A DNA stretch of 64,000 bases from Streptomyces armeniacus. GTDB lineage: Bacteria > Actinomycetota > Actinomycetes > Streptomycetales > Streptomycetaceae. This document shows, in pieces, positions 36,215-46,869 of this stretch; the stretch's first letter is position 1; each line of letters opens with the position of its first letter. The notes under the pieces are model-generated. The model saw only the letters and a program-made list of their open reading frames with translations. It was not told where the DNA came from and made no database searches. Both the position numbers and the translations under genes were made by a program. The stretch covers positions 1,164,369 to 1,228,368 of the forward strand of contig NZ_CP031320.1 of the NCBI RefSeq assembly GCF_003355155.1, given 5' to 3'.

Positions 36215-36721
36215 TCACGCGCTCGTCGTGAACGCCTGCGCCCCGGCCTCCTTCTCCATCGTCACCACGGTGATCCGGTCGCCGGCGTCCAGGGCCGTGC
36301 CGACCGGGGCGTAGCCGTTCTTGCGGTACAGCCGGAGGCTGACCTCGCTGCGGTGGCCGGTGAAGAGGCGGTACCGCGTGGCGGCGCGCTCGGCGAGCAG
36401 GTGCTCCTCGATCCGGGCGAGCAGCCTGCCGCCCAGCCCGTGCCGGCGCATCCGCGGGTGGACGCAGAGCTTGCTGATACGGGCCGTGGAGTCCGCGTCC
36501 ACGCTGGCCCGTACGGAGCCGATGACCTCCTCGCCGAGGCGCGCGACGAGGACGTACCCCGAGGCCAGCTCGGCACGCAGCTGGTCGAGGGTCTGGGTGA
36601 GGGGTTCGATGCGGTAGTCGCCGTACAGCTCCGCCTCCGACTGGTAGCAGAGGTACTGCAGTTTGAGGATCTGCTCGGCGTCGTCTTCGGTCGCCGTAGA
36701 GATGGTCACGCTCATGCCCAT
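36215..36721 (-). CDS. GNAT family N-acetyltransferase
   Basis: 168-aa GNAT. The acetyl-CoA loop ISKLCVHPRMRRHGLGGRLLARIE (near residues 85-108) and YRLFTGHRSEVSLRLYRKNGYAP are typical. The ATG at 36721 has GGGAGG about 9 nt upstream; a second ATG lies two codons on. Substrate unknown. Confidence 0.88.
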   Translation of the reverse strand: MGMSVTISTATEDDAEQILKLQYLCYQSEAELYGDYRIEPLTQTLDQLRAELASGYVLVARLGEEVIGSVRASVDADSTARISKLCVHPRMRRHGLGGRLLARIEEHLLAERAATRYRLFTGHRSEVSLRLYRKNGYAPVGTALDAGDRITVVTMEKEAGAQAFTTSA

Positions 36722-36980
36722 GCGCGTATGCCTCCCCTGTTCCGTGTGCGCCCGGACGAGCGGGAAATTCGAGGGATGCGCGTCCGAACTGTCTGCCCTG
36801 ATGACGCCGTTTGCTTACCGCACCATTCCCCGGAGTTCAGGTGCTGCAACCTCCGCCGAGAGCATTGTGCGCGGGCGTGAGAGCCGGGGCAACGGGCAGC
36901 GGGGCGCCGCGGGGTGCGCTGTGAGATTCCCAACTCGTCGGCGATATCCGGAATGTGAGGTCCGGGCGTGGTGTGCCGCG

Positions 36981-37020
36981 TCCGGTGACGGTGTGACGGG
37001 TCCGGTGACGGTGTGACGGG
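36981..37020. repeat. 20-bp tandem direct repeat, two copies
   Basis: Two identical 20-bp units (tccggtgacg gtgtgacggg), with a third degenerate start at 37021. They lie between a terminator and the GNAT promoter side. Could be a binding site pair or slippage product. Confidence 0.8.
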
Positions 37021-37026
37021 TCCCGC

Positions 37027-37061
37027 GACGGTCCCCCGCCGCACCGGGGCGGGGGACCGTC
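37027..37061. terminator. terminator of the glpQ-like gene
   Basis: An 11-bp perfect stem (37027-37037 with 37051-37061), GC-rich, about 54 nt beyond the phosphodiesterase stop on the minus strand. Confidence 0.8.
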
Positions 37062-37114
37062 CGCACATAAGGCGGGAGATCCGGGCGCCGGCGGACCGGC
37101 GCCCGGGGCGCGCG

Positions 37115-38281
37115 TCAGTCCCCGCGGAAGTCGGCCGCGGCGAGCAGCGCCGTGTCCGGGTTGTCGGAGAAGATCCCGTCGATGCCGGTCTCGAAGTACG
37201 TCCGCAGCGCGCCGAAGACGTCCCCGTACGCGTACGGGTCGGTGCCCGTGCGGAAGTCCAGCGGCAGGAAGGTGTTCTCGTTCCGCATCGTGTACGGGTG
37301 CAGCACCAGGTCCTGCGCGTGCGCGTCGCGCACCAGGGTGGTGGGCTCGCCGAGGCTGCCGTCGTCGTTCTTCGGGATGACGAGGTCCAGGGTCGGCCCG
37401 ATGCCCTTCGCGAAGCCCGCGATCCACTCCAGCCCTTCGGGCTTCACGAGATCGGCAACCGTACGGGGGTCGCCCGACTCCACGAAGTCCCAGGGCCGGG
37501 TGTCGGCGGCGTCCAGCAGGACGACGCCGGGACAGTCGACGAGTCCGTGCAGCTTCTGGATGCTGCTGGGCTCGAAGGACTGCACGAAGTTCGGAGAGTG
37601 CGCGCGGTGCCGCCCGTACTTGCGGAGCAGCGCGGCGAGCGGCTTCTCCAGGCCGAGCCCGAGGCCGCGGAAGTACGTGGGGTGCTTGGTCTCGATGTGC
37701 AGCCAGACCGGTCGGCCCCGGTCGCGCTGCTGCCGGTCGGCCCAGCGCAGCACCTCCTCGAAGGTGGGCACCTCCCAGCGGCCGTTGTAGACGGTGTTGC
37801 GCTGGCGCTCCTTGGGCAGCCGCTCGACGGCGCGGAGCGTCTTGAGCTCGGCGAGGGTGAAGTCCTCGCTGAACCAGCCCGTCAACGCCTTGCCGTCCAC
37901 CGTCTTGGTGGTCTTGCGGCCCGCGAACTCGGGGTGGTCGGCGACGTCCGTCGTGCCGGTGATGTCGTTTTCGTGCCGGCAGACGAGGTGCCCGTCCTTG
38001 GTGGGCACGAGGTCCTGCTCGATGATGTCGGCGCCCATGGCGAGGGCGAGTTCGTACGAGCCGAGCGTGTGCTCCGGACGGTAGCCGCTGGCGCCGCGGT
38101 GCGCGACGACGGCGGGCACCGGCAGCCGGGTACGGGAGGCCGCCCCCGAGTCGGCCGCCCGTGCCTCCGTCCGCCCCTCCGCGCGTGCCGCGCCGACCGG
38201 TCCCAGCGCAGCCGCGCCCGCGCCCAGCGCCGCCGCCGCGCCCAACAGGGTTCTGCGGCCCGGCCGCTGCTCCTGTGCCAT
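37115..38281 (-). CDS. glpQ: Tat-exported glycerophosphodiester phosphodiesterase
   Basis: 388-aa secreted GlpQ-like enzyme releasing sn-glycerol 3-phosphate from deacylated phospholipids. A Tat signal (GRRTLLGAAAALGAGAAALG, residues 8-27) is followed by VAHRGASGYRPEHTLGSYELAL (catalytic His, Glu/His motif near 60-80), IEQDLVPTKDGHLVCRHEN (metal site and second His), HIETKHP near 205 and the C-terminal GIDGIFSDNPD. Faces the acyltransferase gene divergently. Confidence 0.93.
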   Translation of the reverse strand: MAQEQRPGRRTLLGAAAALGAGAAALGPVGAARAEGRTEARAADSGAASRTRLPVPAVVAHRGASGYRPEHTLGSYELALAMGADIIEQDLVPTKDGHLVCRHENDITGTTDVADHPEFAGRKTTKTVDGKALTGWFSEDFTLAELKTLRAVERLPKERQRNTVYNGRWEVPTFEEVLRWADRQQRDRGRPVWLHIETKHPTYFRGLGLGLEKPLAALLRKYGRHRAHSPNFVQSFEPSSIQKLHGLVDCPGVVLLDAADTRPWDFVESGDPRTVADLVKPEGLEWIAGFAKGIGPTLDLVIPKNDDGSLGEPTTLVRDAHAQDLVLHPYTMRNENTFLPLDFRTGTDPYAYGDVFGALRTYFETGIDGIFSDNPDTALLAAADFRGD

Positions 38282-38552
38282 ACGCTCTCCTCACCTCGTG
38301 GTGCGGTGCTGTCCGCGGCCACCCCGGCGTACCGGCCGGCCCGGTGTCCCGCACCTGACAAACGACGCGCTGATCGTAGGGGCGCGGACCTTTCCCGCGG
38401 GAGACACACGGCGGAACATGGGAGAAACACGCGGCGGGGACACTCGTTCTGTCCAGGGCGTGCGAACCACCCGGTGCCGGGCAACCGTGCAATGGCGAGT
38501 ATCGTCCTCACCTGCGCAGGCGTGCGCTCGACCACCACCGACGGAGGGCCAG

Positions 38553-39233
38553 TTGTCCCGTTTCCTGTTGATCAAGGCACTGCTCGGCTCGCTGCTGCGC
38601 GTGCTGTTCCGCCCGCGGGTCGAAGGCGCGGAACGCATTCCGGGCAGCGGCCCGGTGATCCTCGCGGGGAACCACCTCACGTTCATCGACTCGATGATCC
38701 TCCCGCTGGTCAGCAAGCGTCAGGTGTTCTTCATCGGCAAGGACGAGTACGTCACCGGCAAGGGCCTGAAGGGCCGTCTGATGGCGTGGTTCTTCACAGG
38801 CGTCGGCATGATCCCGGTGGACCGGGACGGCGGTCGCGGCGGCGTGGCCGCGCTGATGACCGGCCGCCGCGTGCTGGAGGAGGGCAAGGTCTTCGGCATC
38901 TACCCCGAGGGCACCCGCTCCCCCGACGGACGGCTGTACCGCGGCCGTACGGGCATCGCGCGGCTCGCCCTGATGACGGGCGCACCCGTGGTGCCGTTCG
39001 CGATGATCGGCACCGACGAGGTGCAGCCCGGCGGCAAGGGCCTCCCGCGCTTCGGCCGCAGCCACCGCATCGCGGTCCGCTTCGGCGAGCCGCTGGACTT
39101 CTCGCGCTACGACGGCATGGACCGCGACCGGTACGTGCTGCGCGCGGTGACGGACGAGGTCATGAGCGAGGTCATGCGGCTGTCCGGGCAGGAGTACGTC
39201 GACATGTACGCCACCAAGGCGAAGGCGGCGTAA
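38553..39233 (+). CDS. 1-acyl-sn-glycerol-3-phosphate acyltransferase (PlsC-like)
   Basis: 226-aa acyltransferase acting in phospholipid synthesis. Motif I GNHLTFIDS (HX4D; near residue 38), GMIPVDRDGG near 87, motif III YPEGTRSPDG near 117, and motif IV VVPFAMIG near 150. TTG start at 38553 with GGAGGG 5 nt before; the longer upstream frame has no family similarity. The genes here (GlpQ, PlsC) both handle glycerophospholipids. Confidence 0.92.
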   Translation: MSRFLLIKALLGSLLRVLFRPRVEGAERIPGSGPVILAGNHLTFIDSMILPLVSKRQVFFIGKDEYVTGKGLKGRLMAWFFTGVGMIPVDRDGGRGGVAALMTGRRVLEEGKVFGIYPEGTRSPDGRLYRGRTGIARLALMTGAPVVPFAMIGTDEVQPGGKGLPRFGRSHRIAVRFGEPLDFSRYDGMDRDRYVLRAVTDEVMSEVMRLSGQEYVDMYATKAKAA

Positions 39234-39259
39234 GGCCGTACGCCGTACGGGCAGCCGGG

Positions 39260-39469
39260 TCAGCGGGGGCCCAGCTGCTCCCGCTGCTCGGTCATCCGCA
39301 GGCCCGTGCCCTTGATCTCTGACGTCTCCGCCGCGCCCAGCATGCGGTACCCATCCGCGTACGAGACGCCGCCCTCGCAGCGGCCGACCTTGGCGAGGAA
39401 CGGGTAGGCAGGGCCGAGCGCCCCAGGGCTGACCGAGGGGTACGGGCCCGGCACGCGTTGAGCCGACAC
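39260..39469 (-). CDS. small hypothetical protein, possibly a C-terminal remnant
   Basis: 69 aa from a GTG. Codon use is typical of real genes here (third positions almost all G/C). Contains PAYPFLAKVGRCEGGVSYADGYRML and ends GLRMTEQREQLGPR. No start-site ribosome-binding sequence is clear and the piece looks like the end of a larger protein. Not recognised. Confidence 0.4.
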   Translation of the reverse strand: MSAQRVPGPYPSVSPGALGPAYPFLAKVGRCEGGVSYADGYRMLGAAETSEIKGTGLRMTEQREQLGPR

Positions 39470-39546
39470 GCGCGGGACCGGCGTACGGCTCGCTCGTACG
39501 GCCCGCGGCTACGGGCCCCGCCGTACGCCGGTCCCCGACGCGCCCG

Positions 39547-39819
39547 TCAGGCCGGCCAGTTGCCGGTCACGCGGCGTATGCCCGCGGCGCCGCCGCGGCT
39601 CATCGCCGCCTTGACGACGGCCGTCACCGCGCCCTGTGCCGCCGCGGCCGCCAGGATCTCGCGCATCCTGCGGTCCTCGTCGGTGGCGCTGGGGGCAGTG
39701 TCGGGGCCGGCCGGGACGGCCTTCCACGCCTTCCGGAACAGGGCGCCGGCGAGGATGCCGCTCACCAGACTGACCACGGTGCTGAAGATCTTGTACACGC
39801 GTGCGCCCATGGCGGTCAC
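39547..39819 (-). CDS. DUF4235 family membrane protein
   Basis: 90-aa protein with one hydrophobic segment (VYKIFSTVVSLVSGILAGALF) then a soluble region, GAVTAVVKAAMSRGGAAGIRRVTG at the end, matching DUF4235. GTG at 39819 overlaps the upstream stop (GTGA), so translation is coupled. An ATG at 39810 is an alternative. Confidence 0.82.
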   Translation of the reverse strand: MTAMGARVYKIFSTVVSLVSGILAGALFRKAWKAVPAGPDTAPSATDEDRRMREILAAAAAQGAVTAVVKAAMSRGGAAGIRRVTGNWPA

Positions 39820-40592
39820 CGCCTTCCGGCGGGCCGTACGGCCCGCGCAGCGGGCCCGGTCCGCGCCTTCGCCTGCGCCTTCACGGCCTTCATGTGCGCC
39901 TTCACCTGCGGCTTGGCGGCTTTCGCGTGGGTCTTGGCCTGCATCCGGGCCGACCTGGTGGACCTTGCGTGCGGCCTGGCGGCCTTCGCGTGCGCCTTCG
40001 CCTGCGCCCTGGCGGCCCGCCCCTGCGCCCTGGCAGCCTGCGCCTGGGCCCGGGACGCCGCGCGCCGCACGGGCCGCGCGACCCGGTCGCCGACCGTACG
40101 GGGGTCCATGGCCGCGGACTTGGCCGTGCCCCGCCGCCGGCGTGCCAGCAGGACGGCCACCACGGCGGCGGCTCCCACCGCCACAATGCCGCCCAGCTTC
40201 CCGGCTCGGCCGCCCGTACGGGCCGCGGCGCCGCCCTCTTCGTCCGTGCCCGCCTGGTCCGCGCGTTCGGCCCCGGTGCCGGCACCGGCCGCGCCGCCGG
40301 GCCCGCCCGTACCGCTCGGGCCGCCGTCCGGGCCGTGCCCGTTGGGCCCGCCGTGGCCGGCGTGACGGCCCGCCGGCATGGCCTTCAGCGTGCCGTGCCG
40401 GCCGCCGTTGCGGCCGCCGCGTGCCCGCTCCTTCATACGGGCCGCCTTCTGCTTCGCGGCGGCCTTCACGTCCGCCTTGCGCGCCAACTCCGACACGGTG
40501 TCGGCCAGTTCCTCGCGTGCGTGCTCCACCTCGGCCCGCAGCTCCTGCGGGCTGCCGGCGTGGCCGCCGCTCGCACGGGCTTCGCGCGTCAT
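39816..40592 (-). CDS. DUF3618 protein with Ala/Lys-rich histone-like tail
   Basis: 258 aa. N-terminal DUF3618 signature (PQELRAEVEHAREELADTVSELARKADVKAAAKQK, residues 16-50), then a Gly-rich linker, one membrane segment followed by RRRR (near 135-153), then a C-terminal basic tail of about 100 residues made of KAHAKAA/AQAKA-type steps resembling histone H1 or HupS tails. It overlaps its neighbours by 4 nt on both sides (ATGA and GTGA). Tail function unknown. Confidence 0.82.
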   Translation of the reverse strand: MTREARASGGHAGSPQELRAEVEHAREELADTVSELARKADVKAAAKQKAARMKERARGGRNGGRHGTLKAMPAGRHAGHGGPNGHGPDGGPSGTGGPGGAAGAGTGAERADQAGTDEEGGAAARTGGRAGKLGGIVAVGAAAVVAVLLARRRRGTAKSAAMDPRTVGDRVARPVRRAASRAQAQAARAQGRAARAQAKAHAKAARPHARSTRSARMQAKTHAKAAKPQVKAHMKAVKAQAKARTGPAARAVRPAGRR

Positions 40593-41065
40593 CGGTGCGC
40601 CCCTTCCCTGATCGCCTGGACGTCCGCCTTCACGCTGCCGATGGTCTGTTTCGGCGCGGGAGGAGTGGCCTGCTTGAACTCCTTCTTGCCGATCAGCGCC
40701 AGTACGCCCGCGATCAGCAGCAGCGCGCCGAACACGATCAGCGCGGACGCCCAGACCGGGAGCGCCAGGGCGAGGGCCGCGATCGCGGCTGCCACCAGCG
40801 CCTGGAGCGCCAGGAAGCCGGCCAGCCCGGCGCCGCCGAACATTCCGGCGCCCAGCCCGGCCCGTTTGCCCTTCTCCTTCATCTCGGCCTGCGCGAGCCG
40901 CATCTCGCTGCGTACGACCTCCGAGAGCTGTTCGGACGCCCGCGTCACCAGCTCTCCGACCGAGTGGTCCCGGGTGTCCCCGCGGTCCGGCATGCGGTCC
41001 TGAGTACGGTCCGGGGTGCCGCGGTCCTGTGTCTGTGCCGCCGCGCGGCTCTCTGTTCCGATCAT
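40589..41065 (-). CDS. phage-holin-superfamily membrane protein (YqjE-like)
   Basis: 158 aa. After a charged Asp/Arg/Gln N terminus comes SVGELVTRASEQLSEVVRSEMRLAQAEMKEKGKRAG and two membrane segments (FLALQALVAAAIAALALAL; ASALIVFGALLLIAGVLALIG), the layout of the putative actinobacterial holin-like family (DUF1469). First gene of the three-gene envelope operon with DUF3618 and DUF4235, a common set; a stress or envelope-maintenance role is inferred, not lysis. Confidence 0.85.
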   Translation of the reverse strand: MIGTESRAAAQTQDRGTPDRTQDRMPDRGDTRDHSVGELVTRASEQLSEVVRSEMRLAQAEMKEKGKRAGLGAGMFGGAGLAGFLALQALVAAAIAALALALPVWASALIVFGALLLIAGVLALIGKKEFKQATPPAPKQTIGSVKADVQAIREGAHR

Positions 41066-41118
41066 TCGGGATCGCCTCTCTTCCCGTCGGTGCCGCCGGG
41101 TTCCCCCGTCCGGGCCGG

Positions 41119-42726
41119 TTATTCGCCCGTACCGGAAGCGGCTGCACCGGCGGCCTCGGCGCCCGCGCCGCCGACCGCCTCCTCGCCGGGGCCGTCCGCC
41201 AGCCGCTGCCCGCGCAGCAGCCGCCAGGACAGCGCCGCCGCGGTCAGCAGCACCACCGCACCCACGGCCGCCCCCGCCCGCAGCCCCTCGGTGAACGTCT
41301 CCCGCGCCGCTGTCATCAGCGCCTCCCCCGACGCGCCCGGCACGCCGTGCGCCGCCTCCACCGCGCCGCCCAGCGACTCGCGGGCCGCGGCGGCCGCGCT
41401 CTCCGGGACGCCCTCCGGGGTGGCGAAGTCCCGGTAGTAGCCGGTGACCACGGAGCCGAGCAGCGCGATGCCGAGCGCCGCGCCCAGCTCGTACGCCGTC
41501 TCGGACACCGCCGAGGCGGCGCCCGCCTGCTCCTTCGGCACGCTGGAGAGGATCACGTCGGCCGTCACCGTGAACGACAGCCCGGCGCCGATGCCCAGGA
41601 CCAGCAGCAGCGTGCCGAGCAGCCAGTAGCCCGTCGACACGTGCAGCAGCACGCACCCGGCGAGCGCCAGGCCGACCGCCGCCAGACCGCCCGAGACGGC
41701 GCCGCGCACCGACGTACGGCGGGCCACCGTGCCCGCCGCCAGGCCCGCGACGACGGCGCCCAGCGCGGCGGGCAGTTCGGCCAGCCCGGCCTGGAACGGC
41801 GTACGCAGCTGCACCATCTGCAGGAACTGCGAGAGGAAGAAGATCAGCCCGGACAGCCCGAGGATCGTGAGCAGGTCGGCGAGTACGGCGCCGGAGAACC
41901 CGCGGTGCCGGAACAGCCGCATGTCCAGCAGCGGCGACGGCAGCCGCAGCTGCCGCCGTACGAAGACGGTGAGCGCCGCCGTACCGAGCACGCCCGCCCC
42001 GGCCACGTCCGCGCTCAGCCCGTGTACGGACGCCTCCTTGATCGCGTATACGGCGGCGACGATCCCGGCCATGGACAGCACGACGCTCGGCAGGTCCCAC
42101 GGGCCCGGCCGCGGATTCCTCGACTCCGGCAGCAGTTTGGCGCCGACGACGACCAGGACCGCCATGACGGGCAGGTTGATGAGGAAGACGGAGCCCCACC
42201 AGAAGTGCTCCAGCAGCAGCCCTCCGACCACCGGCCCGACGGCGGCGCCGGCCGAGGCCATGGCGCCCCAGATGCCGACGGCGACGCTGCGCTCGCGGGG
42301 GTCCGGGAACAGGTTCCGGATGAGCGCGAGCGTGGACGGCATCAGGGTCGCGCCCGCGACGCCCAGCAGCGCACGCCACACGATCATGGTCTCGGCGCTG
42401 TGCGCGTACGCGGTCAGCGCCGAGACCGCGCCGAACGCGACCGAGCCCGTCAGCAGCAGCTTCTTGCGCCCGATCCGGTCGCCGAGCGAGCCCATCGAGA
42501 CGAGCAGTCCCGCGATGACGAACGAGTAGACGTCGCCGATCCACAGCAGCTCCGTGCCGGACGGCCGCAGGTCCTCGCTGAGGTACGGCGTCGCCAGGCC
42601 CAGGACGGTGGCGTCGACGCCGACCAGCAGCACCGCCAGCACCAGCACGGACAGCGCGAGCCAGCGCTGCCGTGCGGACAGCGCGGGGGCGGGCGCCGGG
42701 CCCGCGCCCGCGGTCTTCCGGGTCAT
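41119..42726 (-). CDS. MFS drug exporter (DHA2, 14 TM)
   Basis: 535-aa major-facilitator efflux pump with about 14 membrane segments. DHA2 landmarks: VLAVLLVGVDATVLGLATPYL near residue 28, GSLGDRIGRKK near 80 (motif A), WRALLGVAGATLMPSTLALI near 115, and WGAMASAGAAVGPVVGGLLL (motif C). The start ATG at 42726 overlaps the tetR stop (ATGA), so it is coupled to its regulator. Confidence 0.92.
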   Translation of the reverse strand: MTRKTAGAGPAPAPALSARQRWLALSVLVLAVLLVGVDATVLGLATPYLSEDLRPSGTELLWIGDVYSFVIAGLLVSMGSLGDRIGRKKLLLTGSVAFGAVSALTAYAHSAETMIVWRALLGVAGATLMPSTLALIRNLFPDPRERSVAVGIWGAMASAGAAVGPVVGGLLLEHFWWGSVFLINLPVMAVLVVVGAKLLPESRNPRPGPWDLPSVVLSMAGIVAAVYAIKEASVHGLSADVAGAGVLGTAALTVFVRRQLRLPSPLLDMRLFRHRGFSGAVLADLLTILGLSGLIFFLSQFLQMVQLRTPFQAGLAELPAALGAVVAGLAAGTVARRTSVRGAVSGGLAAVGLALAGCVLLHVSTGYWLLGTLLLVLGIGAGLSFTVTADVILSSVPKEQAGAASAVSETAYELGAALGIALLGSVVTGYYRDFATPEGVPESAAAAARESLGGAVEAAHGVPGASGEALMTAARETFTEGLRAGAAVGAVVLLTAAALSWRLLRGQRLADGPGEEAVGGAGAEAAGAAASGTGE

Positions 42727-43271
42727 TCCGTCCTCCGCAGGGCGCCGCCCAGCAGCAGTTCGGCGGTCATACGGCGGGAGTCGCGCGCCGCGATCCTGCC
42801 CTCCTGCACGGCCCAGGCGGACGCCGTGACCAGAGCGTAGAGGGCGTCGGTCAGCCATGCCGAGGTCAGGTCGAGCCGGAAGACGCCCTGCTCCTGGCCC
42901 CGCCGGAACAGCGCGTCGATACGGGCGTCGATGCGCTGCCAGCCCTCGTTCATCCCGCCGGGCTCGAACAACTGGTTCTCGGTGATCAGAAAGGCGAGGA
43001 ACCCGGCGAGCGGCTCCGCCTCGGCGAGCACGCGGCGCAGCGCCTCCACCGGATCGCCCTCGTCCAGCCGCGCCGCGTCCAGCGCCTCGGACAGCTGACG
43101 CAGGCCGAGGTCCTCCAGCGACCGTACGAGCACGTCACGGCCGGCGAACTGCCGGTGCAGCGTGGCGCGGCTGATGCCCGCTGCCCGCGCGATCTCGTCC
43201 ATGGAGGAGGTCGGCTTGCGGGTCAGCTGGCCGGCGGCGGCACGCAGGACGGCCTCGGGTTCGACACTCAT
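42723..43271 (-). CDS. TetR family repressor of the MFS exporter
   Basis: 182-aa regulator. HTH SSMDEIARAAGISRATLHRQFAGRDVLVRSL near residues 22-52, then an all-helical ligand domain. The ATG at 43271 is preferred; an extension of nine codons would run into the palindrome upstream. Overlaps the exporter start by 4 nt. The perfect palindrome 16 nt upstream is the probable autoregulatory operator. Confidence 0.9.
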   Translation of the reverse strand: MSVEPEAVLRAAAGQLTRKPTSSMDEIARAAGISRATLHRQFAGRDVLVRSLEDLGLRQLSEALDAARLDEGDPVEALRRVLAEAEPLAGFLAFLITENQLFEPGGMNEGWQRIDARIDALFRRGQEQGVFRLDLTSAWLTDALYALVTASAWAVQEGRIAARDSRRMTAELLLGGALRRTE

Positions 43272-43286
43272 GAGACGAGAGCACCA

Positions 43287-43312
43287 CATGTGAGACACGA
43301 GTGTCTCACATG
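43287..43312. promoter_or_regulatory. perfect 26-bp palindrome, likely TetR operator
   Basis: Arms 43287-43298 and 43301-43312 (CATGTGAGACAC with its complement) around a 2-bp centre, lying 16 nt before the tetR start and after argH. Length and symmetry suit a TetR dimer pair. Confidence 0.85.
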
Positions 43313-43357
43313 GAGCCTCAACGTCTCAGTGCTTGCCTTCGGGGCGCACCCGTACGG

Positions 43358-46143
<2,786 letters not shown>

Positions 46144-46161
46144 GGGGTTCTCCTTCTGAAG

Positions 46162-46208
46162 CATGCGCTGATAGGTATAAGTATGCACTCGACTGTATGC
46201 TTCGTCAA
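46162..46208 (-). promoter_or_regulatory. argG promoter with probable ARG boxes
   Basis: -35 TTGACG (46203-46208), 17-nt spacer, -10 CATACT (46180-46185). The stretch holds repeated GCATAC/GCATGC half-sites (46161-46200) resembling Streptomyces ArgR targets and also the argC promoter here. Confidence 0.65.
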
Positions 46209-46354
46209 CCGCGCAGCATGGAAGCGTGCGGGGCGGCGGACGCAGGGGCGCGCGGAGCGGCGCGCAGGGGACGTACGGGGCGCGGGCGCGCGAGACCGTA
46301 CGGGCGCGGGCCTACGGGGTGGAGCGCGGGCGCGCGAGCGGGCAGACCGGAGCG

Positions 46355-46777
46355 TCAGCCTTCGTGCGCGAGGACGTCCGCGAGGATCGCCGCATGGCTG
46401 AGACCGATGTCCTTCGTGGCGGTCAGCAGCGTGAGCGGGCCGTCCTCGGCCAGCTCACGGAGCCGGTCGAGGGTCTCCCGCGGCTCCTCCCCGTCGAGTT
46501 CGGCGCGGTACCGCTCGGAGAACTCCTCGAAGCGTTCCGGATCGTGCCCGTACCAGCGGCGCAGCTCCGTCGAGGGCGCCGCACCCTTGAGCCACTCGTC
46601 CAGCCGGGCCCGGTCCTTCGCCATCCCCCGCGGCCAGACCCGGTCCACGAGGACGCGGGAGCCGTCGGCACCCTCGGGCTCGTCGTAGATCCGGCGCACG
46701 CGGACGTCGAGCGTCGACTGCCGTCCACCGGCCCCGCCGCCCCCGCCGCCACCCCGCTTGCTGTTCCGCTTGGCCAT
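46355..46777 (-). CDS. DUF488 family protein
   Basis: 140 aa with the DUF488 pattern: VRRIYDEPEGADGSRVLVDRVWPRGMAKDRARLDEWLKGAAPS (near 28-70), HDPERFEEFSERYRAEL and LTLLTATKD. An N-terminal Lys/Gly-rich stretch precedes it. Function of the family is unproven. The ATG at 46777 is used because upstream codons are Arg-rich and unlike the family. Divergent from the next gene across a palindrome. Confidence 0.87.
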   Translation of the reverse strand: MAKRNSKRGGGGGGGAGGRQSTLDVRVRRIYDEPEGADGSRVLVDRVWPRGMAKDRARLDEWLKGAAPSTELRRWYGHDPERFEEFSERYRAELDGEEPRETLDRLRELAEDGPLTLLTATKDIGLSHAAILADVLAHEG

Positions 46778-46828
46778 GGCTCCAGCGTGGACCGTGCGGC
46801 GGGCCGTCGCCAGTCGTCGCGACACTTT

Positions 46829-46849
46829 AATGTTGACGGCGTAAACATT
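46829..46849. promoter_or_regulatory. 21-bp near-perfect palindrome (TetR-type operator) with promoter
   Basis: AATGTTgACGgCGTaAACATT, symmetric except one pair and the centre. It overlaps a -35 TTGACG (46833-46838) whose -10 TAGCGT (46857-46862) lies 18 nt on. The pattern matches widespread actinobacterial TetR sites. The -10 ends 7 nt before the ATG at 46870, predicting a leaderless mRNA. Confidence 0.65.
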
Positions 46850-46869
46850 GGACGGGTAGCGTCCCGTTC

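Larger units (their letters stand above)
36722..37114. other. non-coding region with tandem repeat and terminator
   Basis: About 390 bp without a credible gene between divergent GNAT and the end of the phosphodiesterase gene. It carries a 20-bp direct tandem repeat (36981-37000, 37001-37020) and the terminator at 37027-37061. Confidence 0.5.

Noticed and set aside
40589..41065. Prophage holin gene
   Set aside because: No lysin, capsid or tail genes nearby; the holin-like/DUF3618/DUF4235 trio is a chromosomal envelope set in Actinobacteria.
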